Source: Uranotaenia lowii
Lineage: Eukaryota > Arthropoda > Insecta > Diptera > Culicidae
Direction: 5' to 3'
Assembly (NCBI RefSeq): GCF_029784155.1
Contig: NC_073692.1
Location: 334,561,131-334,625,130 of the forward strand
Length of the DNA: 64,000 bases
Below, piece by piece: positions 35,401 to 46,438 of the stretch (positions are counted from its first letter, which is position 1; each line of letters begins with the position of its first letter). Below the pieces are notes generated by a model. The model worked only from the letters and a program-made list of their open reading frames with translations, was not told where the DNA came from and searched no databases. The position numbers and the translations under genes were made by a program.

Positions 35401-36276
35401 CTGTATTTAGAAATAAAAATGGGATGAATTTCCAGAATCTAATTAAACAAATATACAAATTATTAAAAAAATTGTGTACCCAATTTCTTCAAACAAGTTA
35501 TTAGCTGACTGCATCAAATTTTAATTCGATGATACACAGTCAACAACAGCATCAGCTGATTACGGAGCCGTAATGATGACCCCAGAAAATCTTTTCCTTA
35601 ATGATGGGTTACGAGAAAACGCGAAAAGAGATTTTGTGCAATTAGCAATCGACGGAGAAGATGCTGACTTGAGCAAGTGAAGAAAAACCATCCACAAACA
35701 ACAAACCTGGTGCCCGGTGGCAAAATCAACAATTTTTCACAACGAAATGTATCCGATTAAGTGGGATCTTTCTTCGGCAGCAGCGATAATTGAGTGTAGA
35801 TGATGCTAGTGGAAATGCTGAGAAAGACTGTAGATAGTTTAACATGCAAACCAACTTGAACTTTGCGATCTCACGATTTTTTATTTTCCACTTTTCATAT
35901 TTCTTTCACGATTAAGTTTTGGATTTTACAATCGATGATTTCATGTTAATTTTGTGTATTTTTTTCTTCTTTCAGGTAACCGATTATTATTCTGAAGACA
36001 TATTGCTTAAAAAGCCATCTTGATTTTAGTAAGTATTTCGAACATTTCGAATAATTTGTTTTACCTATTTTTCTAGATGCTTTATCAAATATTCAACCAT
36101 ACCCATATATGTATCACAAAACATCCATGTAATAACTTACAATTTTTATGCAAAGTTTTTGGTGATAAAATGATTTGGAAAGTGATTTTCGTAAAACAAC
36201 TAGATACTTAAAAAGCTTATTAATTATCAAAACATAGTAAAACTGTAGGTGACAAATTGAGAATCATTTGCGATAT
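32457..36276. other. non-coding region with a repeated TGTGCAACNATTGG motif
   Basis: Between 34050 and 34310 the phrase TGTGCAAC(C/T/G)ATTGG occurs three times, and a related GCGTTGGACAG lies at 33903. The patches 34500-35290 and 35540-35830 are more G/C-balanced and look like unique DNA, without a coding frame I can support. The rest is AT-rich. The left-hand part has a short inverted pair around GCAGATTTGAA (33228-33300). Confidence 0.35.
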
Positions 36277-36289
36277 ATATAAAAAAAAC
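36277..36289 (+). repeat. possible 13-bp target-site duplication of the LINE fragment, left copy
   Basis: ATATAAAAAAAAC lies directly before the LINE fragment and recurs at 37740-37752 after its 3' tail. It is low in complexity, so chance agreement cannot be excluded. Confidence 0.5.
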
Positions 36290-37739
36290 CGGCTGGGAAG
36301 GATGGCATCGCAGCTGAACTCATCAAAATGGGCCCGGACAGGTTGGCCGATTGCCTACACCGGTTGATAATCCGGATCTGGGACATAGAACAGCTACCGG
36401 AGGAGTGGAAGGAGGGGGTAATATGCCCCATCTACAAGAAGGGCGACAAATTGGACTGTGAGAACTACCGAGCGATCACTGTCCTCAATGCCGCCTACAA
36501 AGTGTTGTCCCGAATCCTACTCCGCCGCCTAACGCCACAAGCAAACAGATTCGTGGGAAGTCATCAGGCCGGCTTCATGGAGGGACGGTCAACGACGGAC
36601 CAGATATTCACATTACGGCAAATCCTCCAAAAATGCCGGGAACACCAAGTCTATTCATCGACTTCAAAGCCGCATACGACACGATCGACCGTAACGAGCT
36701 ATGGAAAATCATGGACGAGTACGGCTTTTCCGGGAAGCTGATCAGACTGATCAAGGCGACGATGGATGGAACGCAGTGCTGTGTGCGGATTTCGGATGAA
36801 TTGTCGAGTTCATTCAAATCGCGCAGGGGGCTTCGACAAGGTGATGGTCTATCCTGCATGATGTTCAACGTGGCGCTAGAAGGTGTTATTCGACGAGCGG
36901 TGGGCGAAATGCGGGGCACGATTTTCAACAGATCCAGTCAACTTATCTGCTTTGCCGATGACATTGATATAGTCGGCAGATCATCTGCGACGGTGGAGGA
37001 GATCTACCGCAAACTGAAACGATTGATGATTAATACGTCCAAGACGAAGTACATGCTGGCCTGCGGATCCGAGACCGACCGAACCCGCTTGTCCAGTAGT
37101 AACAAGGTCACGATCGACGGCGACGAGCTGGAGATAGTCGAAGACTTTGTCAATGTTGGCTCACTGGTGACCGCAGACAATGACACCAGTCGTGAGATCC
37201 GGAGGCGAATTATCAGCGGAAGTCGTGCCTACTATGGACTCCACAAGCAACTGCGGTCGAGAAGACTTAGCCATCGCACGAAGTGTAACCTGTATACGAC
37301 GCTTATTAGACCGGTTGTTCTCTACGGGCACGAGACATGGATATTGCTCGAGGAGGACCTGCGTACACTCGGAGTATTCGAGCGACGAGTGTTAAGAACC
37401 ATCTTTGGCGGCGTACAGGAGAACGGAATGTGGAGGCAAAGGATGAACCACGAGCTCGCGCGACTCTACGGCGAACCCAGTATCCAGAAGGTGGTGAAGG
37501 CTGGCCGGATACGCTGGGCGGGACATGTTGCGAGAATGCCGGATGACTGTCCTGCAAAACAGGTGTTCGCCACGAATCCGGTAGGAACAAGACGAGCGGG
37601 GGCGCAACGAGCGAGGTGGTTAGTCCAAGTGGAGCGTGATCTGGCGAACGTGGGGTGCCCGAGAAATTGGAGAACGGTTGCCATGGACCGAGTGAATTTT
37701 AGGAATTATGTTCATCAAGTTATTTTAAATAAATAAATA
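36290..37739 (+). mobile_element. 5'-truncated non-LTR retrotransposon (LINE), RTE-like
   Basis: The fragment starts inside the reverse-transcriptase domain and keeps the C-terminal region and a 3' tail of AAATAAATAAATAA. The composition changes sharply from AT-rich flanks to balanced coding DNA at 36290. Truncation at the 5' end and a short tandem tail are normal results of target-primed reverse transcription. The endonuclease part is missing. RTE-like placement is from remembered resemblance of the RT and C-terminal motifs to mosquito elements. Confidence 0.85.
36292..37736 (+). pseudogene. LINE reverse transcriptase, truncated and frameshifted
   Basis: Two overlapping frames make up one broken RT. 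The first (36292 to about 36650) carries the N-terminal RT blocks AGKDGIAAEL, IYKKGDKLDCENYR and HQAGFMEGRSTTDQI. It then shifts frame near 36640-36655, and the rest continues in the frame opened at 36633. That second frame holds motif A (FIDFKAAYD, D at 36660), the RQGDGLS block, motif C FADD (36951-36962) and a long C-terminal region with YGHETW and GRIRWAGHVARMP. A shortfall of residues after the YRKLKR block suggests a second, in-frame deletion relative to relatives. It cannot encode an active protein. Its partner LINE at 49.1-52.6 kb belongs to a different subfamily. Confidence 0.85.
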
Positions 37740-37752
37740 ATATAAAAAAAAC

Positions 37753-38578
37753 AAATTATGATGAGAATTTTTGAAAGTTGAATGTCTCTTCTGATTTTGT
37801 TTTTAATTTACCTTAAAATGCTAAAAACTGCGATTGTAATGGAACGAAAAAATATTTTTGTCAATGTTTATCATACTTATTTCATTAAACTAGACATTAT
37901 AAAACATCATGAAATGATTCATAATATAAACAGCATTTGAACCACATTCAAAGCATTCCCCCATTCAAGGTTATCATCCGACCTTCGGTTTTAATTTGAA
38001 AGAATAACTTGAGGACTTCGAAGTGAACGTACAGTGATACGCTTCAGAATACCAGTTTAAACTTGAAAATTTCAAGTGGATTCACTCACAGCTTGAAAAT
38101 ATATAACTAAGGAAAGATGAATCACTCTTACTTGCAAGGTGTTTTTTTTTGTTATTTCAATTGGTTAGTAAACAAGTCACGTGTTTTTAAGAACGTTTGG
38201 AGATGGAACCTCACAAACACAGTTTGCAATAAAACGTTCAAACTTATCATAGAAAGCAAATATTTAAATAAATGTCTCGCAATTCACTCTCATTGACTGG
38301 AAAGAGCAAAATGAGTCACTCAAAGCAAAGGGGGTTAAGAGCAAACATATTACCAAAATATTATCAAAATTTATCTGTATTCTCGAAATTTGTTTTCAAA
38401 CTGACATTTCAAATTGATAATTTTGGTATGAAACATCAATTTGAAATATATCAAATTGTCTTGAAAACTAAACATTCAATGCAACAATAAGATGTTATTA
38501 AATTCTACAAACAAAATCGATAAAAGTATTTCAAATATTTCATATACCATTCTTATTTAAGTCACTATATTAATTTAA
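37753..38578. other. AT-rich non-coding spacer
   Basis: Nothing recognisable; open frames are short and AT-driven. Confidence 0.5.
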
Positions 38579-38620
38579 ATAGCATAGCATACCATAGCAT
38601 AGCATACCATAGCATAGCAT
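38579..38620. repeat. short tandem array of AGCAT and ACCAT units
   Basis: Three rounds of AGCATAGCATACCAT-like text precede the MITE. Related ATGCTATGCTATGCT text lies at about 6388-6402 in the other orientation, in the empty-site copy of this locus. Confidence 0.7.
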
Positions 38621-38626
38621 GTGTAG
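38619..38626 (+). repeat. 8-bp target-site duplication of the foldback MITE, left copy (ATGTGTAG)
   Basis: ATGTGTAG lies directly outside the left end and again at 41095-41102 directly outside the right end. Confidence 0.85.
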
Positions 38627-41094
38627 TAGACTGGCCCAAATTTGTATGGAAAGATTTTTACAACATTTTTTTTCAACGCGGCTCTCCCTAGATTGGTGCA
38701 TTAATGTATGTATGTATGTATGTAGATAATCCACCATGGGTGCACGGATTCACCGCAGTTTTATCAAAGCATGTGTCCATATGCATTCTTTAGATAACAC
38801 AAATCTTCAATGCAGTGTTCACAATACCCGACACCATGGCTTCGTGTGAACTGTTGTGGAATGGATGTACCTCGTGTTCATGAATGTATATTTTGGAGAA
38901 ATTATTCAATCAGCTACACAACCAGTTCAAAATACAGAACATCTTCAATGTTATGAATTTACTACAGGTATTCCGGCATCCGTGTATATACCTGGCCAGC
39001 TGGCAACTGATTGAAAATTCCGATATATAATGTTCATCTTACCCATCGGCCGATAATGGTCGATTAATCCATAACCTACTGTCGATAATCAGATCCAAAT
39101 ACAATGCACATCCTAGTTAAAAATTTGTACTTCTTGAGCTGAGATTTTTGCCTGCAAATTTCATTTCACTATCCTTTTTTCCACCTTTTCTTCGCTTAGC
39201 TCATACACTTTTGCATATTAGTACCTAATGCACACAACCACTCTTTTCTTCTTTTCATTTTCATCAACTCTGCTTCCTGAACTCTTTTATTTTAGCACCC
39301 CTGATTTTCCAGATACAATTGTAGCACGGCATTTTCCTTCTGTTAGCAATCTTCATTGAACTTCTTTTCTTTCTTTTATTCTTTTCGTTCCGCTTCTCCG
39401 TCAATGATATTTGATACTTGAGAACAGCACCGTCACAGCAGGCTGTGCAATTTACTTTAATGCAGCGCACCACAACTGCTCGAAACATAAATGGTTTTCG
39501 AGCATCTCGGAGTGTTTGCTCGAATATTTCTCTCGGGCGCCCGTTCGCTCGCACTATTTTATTATTATTATTTTTTTTTTAATTAATCATACTTCATTCA
39601 CCTAGATTACCATAGTTCACAAAATTAAAATCCATGTTACATGACTCTATACAGACTATTTCCAAACTCCTTTACTAAATATTTGATTCCTATTTTTCCA
39701 TCTCCACTCTATAAAATTTCTTTTGAACTCGAACAAATTATTATTGAACCCACGCACACTAATATATCTAAGATTCCGATCAATGACTCCTCAAAGCTGC
39801 CTAGTGCTCACGTTCAAATTCAGCATAAAAAATTTTCTAATTTTTCACAAAAATGGCTCTCCCCTGACTAATAGGTTATAATTTCTGGTATTTTGTCAGT
39901 ACCAATCACATTTTGACAAACATCCCCCCCACAGCTACAAACTTTCTTCATTCACACAATCTTCACGGCGACGCCGCTTGATTTTTCGGTCAATTCCTCC
40001 GCCATTCACTATTTCTCACATTCAAAGACTTTCTGTTTTGAATATAACTTAAAAAAACACAGACTACATTTGTTTCCTTGTTCGGATCATATATTTTGGC
40101 TTCATTTATTTTTCCCGACTGACAAAATCGATGCTGAATGTAGCAATTCTCGTCGATATCACGTTGAACTGCGAACTTTTGGAGCGAACATCAGAACGAA
40201 CCGCACTCGACGGGAAACCGATTGAGACTGCCCCTAGATTGGTGCATTAAGGTGAAAAAATGACTTACTGAAAGTTTCAGGTCATTTGGAAGAAGCACGA
40301 GCTGGCGCAAAGGACTTGAAATATGTATGGCGATTTGCAGCAAAATGTATGAAAAATCGACATTCTTTCACTCTTTGAGATCTAAAATATGTAAACAGTA
40401 TGCTAGAAAGCTCAGAATTTCAGAAATTGTAGTTCAAACAGTTACAAACAAGTTTGAAGAAGATTGTGATGCGATACGAGTTGACTGTGATGAGTTATTT
40501 GCAATTGAATGTGTGATTTTTTTCGAGTTTCATCGATATATCGTGAACGGTGTATAGGTGGATTATTAGTGCTAACTTGATCGCATCGTCACACAATGAG
40601 AAAAACAGATAGAAAGTTTGTGTCTTAGACAAAAATCTGCAAAAAGTTGAAATAAAGGTCACAAACTCTCTATTTGTTATTCTCATTTTGTGACGATGGG
40701 ATCAAGTTAGTGCAATTATTAGCCCATACTCCGTTCACGATATATCAAAGAAATGCGAAAAAAATCACACATTAAATTGCAAATAACTCATCACAGTTAA
40801 CTCGTATCGCATCACAATCTTCTACAAACTTGTTTGTAGTTGTTTGAACTACAATTCCTGAAACTCTGAGCTTTCTAGCATAGTGCTTACATATTTTAGA
40901 ACACCAAGAGTAAAAGTATGTCGATATTTCATACATTTTGCCGAAAATCTCCATACAAATTTCAAGTCTATTGCGCCAGCTCGTGCATCTGCCAAATGAC
41001 CTGAAACTTTCAGAAAGTCATTTTTCACCTAAATGCACAAATCCAGGGGGTGCCGCGTGGAATATGAGGATGTTTTTTCTTGTGGGCCAGTCTA
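38627..41094. mobile_element. foldback MITE with 8-bp duplication, split by a nested insertion
   Basis: The outer ends are TAGACTGGCCCA and TGGGCCAGTCTA. After removing the 38705-40250 insertion and its repeat copy, the left arm (38627-38704 plus 40251 to ~40640) is inverted relative to the right arm (~40645-41094), so the original element was a palindrome of about 920 bp. An 8-bp duplication points to a hAT-type or P-type transposase, hAT being my preference. The arms carry matching short open frames on opposite strands, which are mirror artefacts. A single-arm relative lies at 6770-7045. Confidence 0.85.
38705..40231 (-). mobile_element. 1.5-kb non-coding retroposon nested in the MITE, 19-bp duplication
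   Basis: The segment lies between two identical copies of CCCTAGATTGGTGCATTAA (38686-38704 and 40232-40250), while the uninterrupted MITE arm has this sequence only once. Its left edge is a TGTATGTATGTATGTATG run, that is, a (CATA)n tail on the minus strand. Its minus-strand start reads GCAGTCTCAATCGG, with CAGT-type initiator text. Long variable duplications and a short tandem tail are marks of LINE-mediated insertion. It holds no RT frame (longest open frame 96 codons), so it is a non-autonomous or internally deleted LINE derivative. Confidence 0.7.
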
Positions 41095-41102
41095 ATGTGT
41101 AG

Positions 41103-42631
41103 TCACCCACATCTTGAATTGGCTGATACACAAGGTACAACTTATAATCAAGCCCAACACAAGATGCCAAAATGAGTACCTGGATCAGGTATGAAAATTT
41201 TCATTCATTCACGTTGACGGCAAAATTTATTTTGGATCATTATACCCAAGAAAATATGATCAGTCATGGGTCATGTCATGACAAAAATATTCCGATAATG
41301 TGAATGTATATACCATTCATATTCACGCGATGTAAATATATGTCACGTATGAGAAGAGTGGGCAATGAATGAAATTTGGGAACCAAATGGAAATAAAAAA
41401 AAAAGGCGTCTAGGAAGGTCATTTTTGATACTTTTTATGCAGGTCTGCCCCAATGGGGCATCGGGAGACCATGTGTATTGGGCCTAAATCACTTCTTGTC
41501 CTCACTGTCCAACGGTACAACTCGACTGGCTGGTGGTGATGCTGTGCCTGCCGAATGTATAGCCGAAGGCCGAATGGGCGTCGTCTCACTTCGTGTAACC
41601 TTTTAAGGATTAATCTTCGGCCACACACTATGGTTAGTTAGAATTTGCCGTAGTATAACATTTGAAAATCAGCTTGGCAAACAAAGTTGCAAAAAATTAC
41701 ATTGGTGATATTTCTCATGACCCATTTTAACTATCATGTCATGACCGATATATTGGAGATTTCAATGATCAATGACAGAATGGAAAAATCTTTCTTTACC
41801 AAAATAATCATTCATAGCATGCTTTCATTTAAAAAAAAATCTTAAACTAACGACATGTGAAGAAAATAATGGGTCACGAGTCGCAGTTTTTGGCTCATGA
41901 CTATGACATTATCCCGTCCCTGACCTGGATTCAATGATCATTTCAAGTGTTGCAATTGAGGATTAGTATGATACCGTAATGCACACCGTGTCAAGTCAAT
42001 GTAGGGATAGTCTGAAAGTTACTATGTTAACTTAAATATTTTAAAATTTATGATCTAAAGTTAAAAAACTGTGCAAATTTCTAAACGCGATAAAATTCAT
42101 TTTTTACAAATTGTAGGCGTAGATTTATGAATTACAGTCATTTTCACAGTTCTAAGGCTCAATAAAAGCTTTTTGAAAAACAGCAGCGGGAATGATCGTT
42201 GTTTTTTTACGCAGTACGTAATAACGCGTAAAAAACCTAACTGTACTTTGGCTGGCATGAATGTTTCAATTCTGGAGCATGTGGAAAGTTATTGTTTCAT
42301 TATGCTTTTTTACACCTAATAAAAAAATACTTAAAAATTTTATCATTCTAGAGCTTAGCTAAGCTTGAATTTCAGAAGTCTTGACATTTTTCTTGTTCAT
42401 ACCACCGAATGTTTGAGGTTGAAATTTTTCAATTTAACATAATCCGTTTTATTACTTTTTTTGGACTTATTCCAAAGTTTTAAAAGCTTTCAATTGATTT
42501 TATTGTATTTTGTGAAAATGAAAGTAATGAATTTATTTTCCTTTAAAAAAAATTTAAAGATTTTATTTTTTAACTTCTTTATCTTTGTCTTTTTCTTTTC
42601 TGAACCCTTTTGAATAAATTACATGTAAGTA
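41103..42631. other. non-coding region: TCATGAC-motif repeat and a G/C-rich island
   Basis: The first ~35 bp continue the repeat that hosts the MITE. Around 41262-41290, 41714-41745 and 41868-41910 the phrase GGGTCATG or TCATGACC recurs, often as a palindrome. The island 41405-41640 is sharply richer in G/C, with a 69-codon minus-strand open frame (41419-41628) that I do not recognise. An A-run (41390-41402) abuts it. The island could be a retroposed fragment. Confidence 0.35.
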
Positions 42632-43572
42632 CCGTAATCCGGGGTAAGATTGATCACTTTTTTCAATATATTTCGATTATTTTTTCTGTTAAGGGGAATG
42701 TGGCATGTTTTATATTTTTAAAACCAGTACTGGACTCCTATGAACGTAAAACATGGATGCAGAAATTTATTAGACTACTTCAAATTTGATTTAAAAATCG
42801 TTTTCGTCTCTGTTCAGAATTTGATGCTTTGGGGTGACATTGATCAATCTCTATTCTGACGGATTTAACGAGTTTTCTTGAACATAAAGGATGCAAAACA
42901 CCTTAATAATATTTAAAAATGCTTGTTTATCAATTTAACCTTGATTTTTAACGTATTATTTTGAAAATATTTATAATCGAAAAAATAACTATGATGCTGC
43001 CTACATTAAGGGGCTTAAATAATTATAATTGCTAAATAGTTTGAGCTTCAAAATACAAATGAAATTTTACCTTCATACATTCCCCTAGGCCTTCCCACTA
43101 TTCCCATTTTCATTTTTTCTTCAGAGTAAACGATTTGATAGGGTTCCTATCCATTTGTCCAATACGGGCTTACTCTTGGAAAATGTCCTTATTTTTAAAT
43201 TTTAAGAAATTTATCATTAAATTATCATAAAAATAGCACTCTAACTGTTCATATACAAAGAAGATAAGTTGTTCTTTCACATAAAACAACCCGTTTGCTT
43301 CTAAATGCTTTTTGGTATCATCAGAAGAGTTCTTTGTTTGCGAGCCTTGGAAAAATAGATATTTTAAGATTTTGAAATAAGATTTTTTACTAACAGAAAA
43401 AAATTTCAAATACATACCAAATTTTTCCTATTTGATACTCAATTCATAAGCTTTCAAACGTAGAAAACAATTTTCAAAAATTCAAACTTACGACTGAGTT
43501 ATTGATGATTATGTGGAAAAGCTTATTGTTGGTCAAATTTACCCCGGTGATCAATGTTACCCCGTTTTACGG
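42632..43572. mobile_element. 941-bp TIR element with GGGGTAA..TTGATCA motif (D), TA-flanked
   Basis: The left end CCGTAATCCGGGGTAAG followed by ATTGATCAC is mirrored at the right end by GTGATCAATGTTACCCCG and TTTTACGG. TA borders both ends (42630-42631 and 43573-43574). A third GGGGTGACATTGATCAATC lies inside near 42830. The body is AT-rich with no transposase. Confidence 0.8.
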
Positions 43573-43574
43573 TA

Positions 43575-45248
43575 CTCAATAACGAATTTTAACGTTGCAC
43601 AGCTTAGTTCATTCAGAAACTGGACACTTTCTTTTGTTGATAACTCAATTCCAAGTAATCGGATATGCATTTTGACAGCATTGTGTTGCCTTTAAATTGT
43701 CCTATAACATCTATTTTATTTCGAAATAATTAACCAACGCGTTTTTGAGATATTTACGAAGCAATAGAAAAACAAAAAAAAAAAATTTACAGTTTCCTCC
43801 AAAATTGATCATCAAAATATTTGTAAATTTTCTGGAGCTCGTATCCATATCGATCTAAAAATACTGTGAATTTTAAGTATAAAAAATGTAATATTTCGAT
43901 GCCAATCACAGGATGTTGGACTGATGTTATCAAGCTATCTGAAAATTTCAATTAACCAGAATTAGTTTTCCGAGCTATACACATATGAATATAAATTCAT
44001 GTTACACTTGAGCAACACTAATTATAACGAGGATGTTCTAAATAATAAATTTTTTAAGAAATTTCATATGAAAATAACGGTTTTTAGAAAATTCATTTAT
44101 CTAATCTTTCCAAGCGTTGTTATTCTTTATTTGTTCCAGAGTAATACAAATTGAACAAAAATGAAAAATAAATTTAAGGAATACATACATTGGTATTCCA
44201 ATGCACTGAAATAATTTTACAGATGATAAATCAAAAATATGGACAACAAATCTTCAAGAAATCAATGTGAATAGGGACTCATAGTCAAAATATTTTGATT
44301 TTACCTGAAAATGACTCGGAAAAGGCAATATTTTTCATTTTTGAAAAAATACGGTTACTTTTTTTCGTTCTTTCAAACATCTTCTATCAACACAATACTA
44401 TAGGCTAATGAACGTAGGTATAGAACACAAAAATTATTCAGTGACTAATGCCCAGAATATTTTTTCCGGCAAATCCGGACATATTTAAACAAAAACACGG
44501 TAAAAACGTGAAATAAAAAAAAAATTCAAGGACATCAGCAGCATTTTGAAAAATAAAAAATAAAAATTTAATTTTAGTCCGATTAAAAAATTCCCAGTTT
44601 TGGTTATTAGACGCAAAATCATAAAATATGGCAAAATCAAAAACCAGAAAAATCCAGCCATTTAATTCAAAATTTCCAACCCAAAATCCGCGCAATATTT
44701 GGGCAAATTTGGTTAATATGAAGCAATTATTCAACAATCATGAAAAAAAAACACTTTGATTTTTTTTTTATCGAAAAGCATCAGCGGGCTTTAAGTCATA
44801 CTAAAGGCTTCATCAAAACCGTTCATAATAATTTTGATAAAATTTACTCCAAATTTCTTATTTTTGGACGCTAATATCATATATTCTTATAACTCAATTT
44901 GAGTTTTTTGTTTGATTTAACAAATTAATTGCATAAAACCGGAGAAAATTACAATGGTTAAATCAATTGATAACTTTTAAAAGAAGAAAGTAGTAGATTT
45001 TCAAAGAACTGACAATAAGAAAGTATAATATTTTTTCATGGTTTAGTTTTCTCAAAGAATTTTGATGATTTCTTCAGTAATCCGAGTAAGCTGGATAGCG
45101 TTCCTTCTGCCTGACTTTGAAATTTTGTGCTGTCAATAAGAACTTAAACTTTGGGCTTTTTAAAATGCGCATCAGCAAGTGATAAGGCTGATTGAGCTTT
45201 CACGGAACTGAGTTAAAAGTAAGAAGTGTAATTTTTTTTCTGTATATA
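43575..45248. other. AT-rich non-coding spacer
   Basis: I see no repeat pair, RNA or coding signature. Open frames of up to 99 codons are AT-driven. Confidence 0.5.
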
Positions 45249-45250
45249 TA

Positions 45251-46185
45251 GGGGAGAGTGGGGTAATGTGAGCCGCTAAAAAAATCTCAGCTGTGTGTTT
45301 AGATAAAAATCTCAATCCAACTGTCATCGCCGTCGCTTTGCGTAAGCATGTTTTTCTATATGTTGTTAACTTATGTACGCATGATATGCTTCTGTTGTTT
45401 AACTAGCCAAGAAAAATGTACTTACAACAAGCACCCACAAATTGCATCGATGGGGAATCTAAAGTTCATAAAAAAATATGATCATATGCTTGTGGTCTTA
45501 GTTTTGTCATGTTCTACCACGTGGGAAAGGAATTTTTGATGAAACCTCAATTAGTCACACAAACGCAACCAATTTGTTAATCATAGCTTGTGGGGAATTG
45601 TTGGCCACATTTTGTAGGGTATATTGGGCCACCTATATTATGGTGTTTTTTTACACATTCAGAACTGAAAGTCCTTTTTTATATCTGCAAAGTTTTCTAA
45701 TGCCAAATGAAAAGATTTGAAAAATATTTTGTCCATTTGGTCTTATGCGATAAAGATGAACATCAATCCTATATAAGGAATTTTGCCGAAAAGTTCGCGA
45801 GCCAGAAATTAGGAACAATTTGGTCCTACACAACTCTCTTTTTTATTTCCTCATATGAAATTGCTTAAAAATAACAAAATGAATTATGAAACATCAGTTT
45901 TTGGTCAACTCGTAAACTTTGTACGTTATCTTGTCAATTTGGATATAGTGGCCAACGTTTCCCCACAATTTTTCAAAACCAAAGAATATTTTTTTTTACT
46001 GTAAGAACTCGGGAAATTAATATATTTTAAAAATAAAAAAATGCCTAATGACATCTTAAAAATGTTAAAAACATTCCATTATTTTTTTTTTCTTTTTATC
46101 TTTTAAAATAGAAGAATAGAGAAATTAAATTTATTAAGAAGTTATGAAGCAAAAAAAAAGTGGCCCATGATACCTCATTCTCCCC
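45251..46185. mobile_element. 935-bp TIR element with repeated GGCC motifs (C), TA-flanked
   Basis: The left end GGGGAGAGTGGGGTAATGTG is mirrored by CATGATACCTCATTCTCCCC at the right, with TA outside both (45249-45250 and 46186-46187). The outer 13 bp resemble those of the GATCAAGT-motif elements at 21.0 and 59.2 kb, but the following core differs: here it is (T)GGCC, seen again at ~45602, ~45628 and ~45951. It is non-coding. Confidence 0.75.
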
Positions 46186-46438
46186 TACAAATTTTCATTT
46201 TCTTCCATTTCAATGTAAAAGCTGTGATGAAATGTATACTCTGATGTTGATTTCTAATTTATGATATGAATTAGATTACTTTTCCACCAGATGGAAGAGA
46301 ATGCTTATTTCGATCTAACTCCTCTAACATACAAAATTCCAAATAAGTGTGATATCATTTCTAACCATCTTTTTCATTTCTAACCATCTTTTTATCATGA
46401 TATAACAAATTTTTTACCAGATTTAATTTATTTCATAA
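46186..46438. other. short AT-rich spacer
   Basis: Nothing recognisable apart from a CATTTCTAACCATCTTTTT-like duplication near 46360-46395. Confidence 0.4.

Noticed and set aside
40327..40954. Paired open frames of 76 and 60 codons on opposite strands with similar peptides
   Set aside because: They are mirror images created by the arms of the foldback MITE, not genes.
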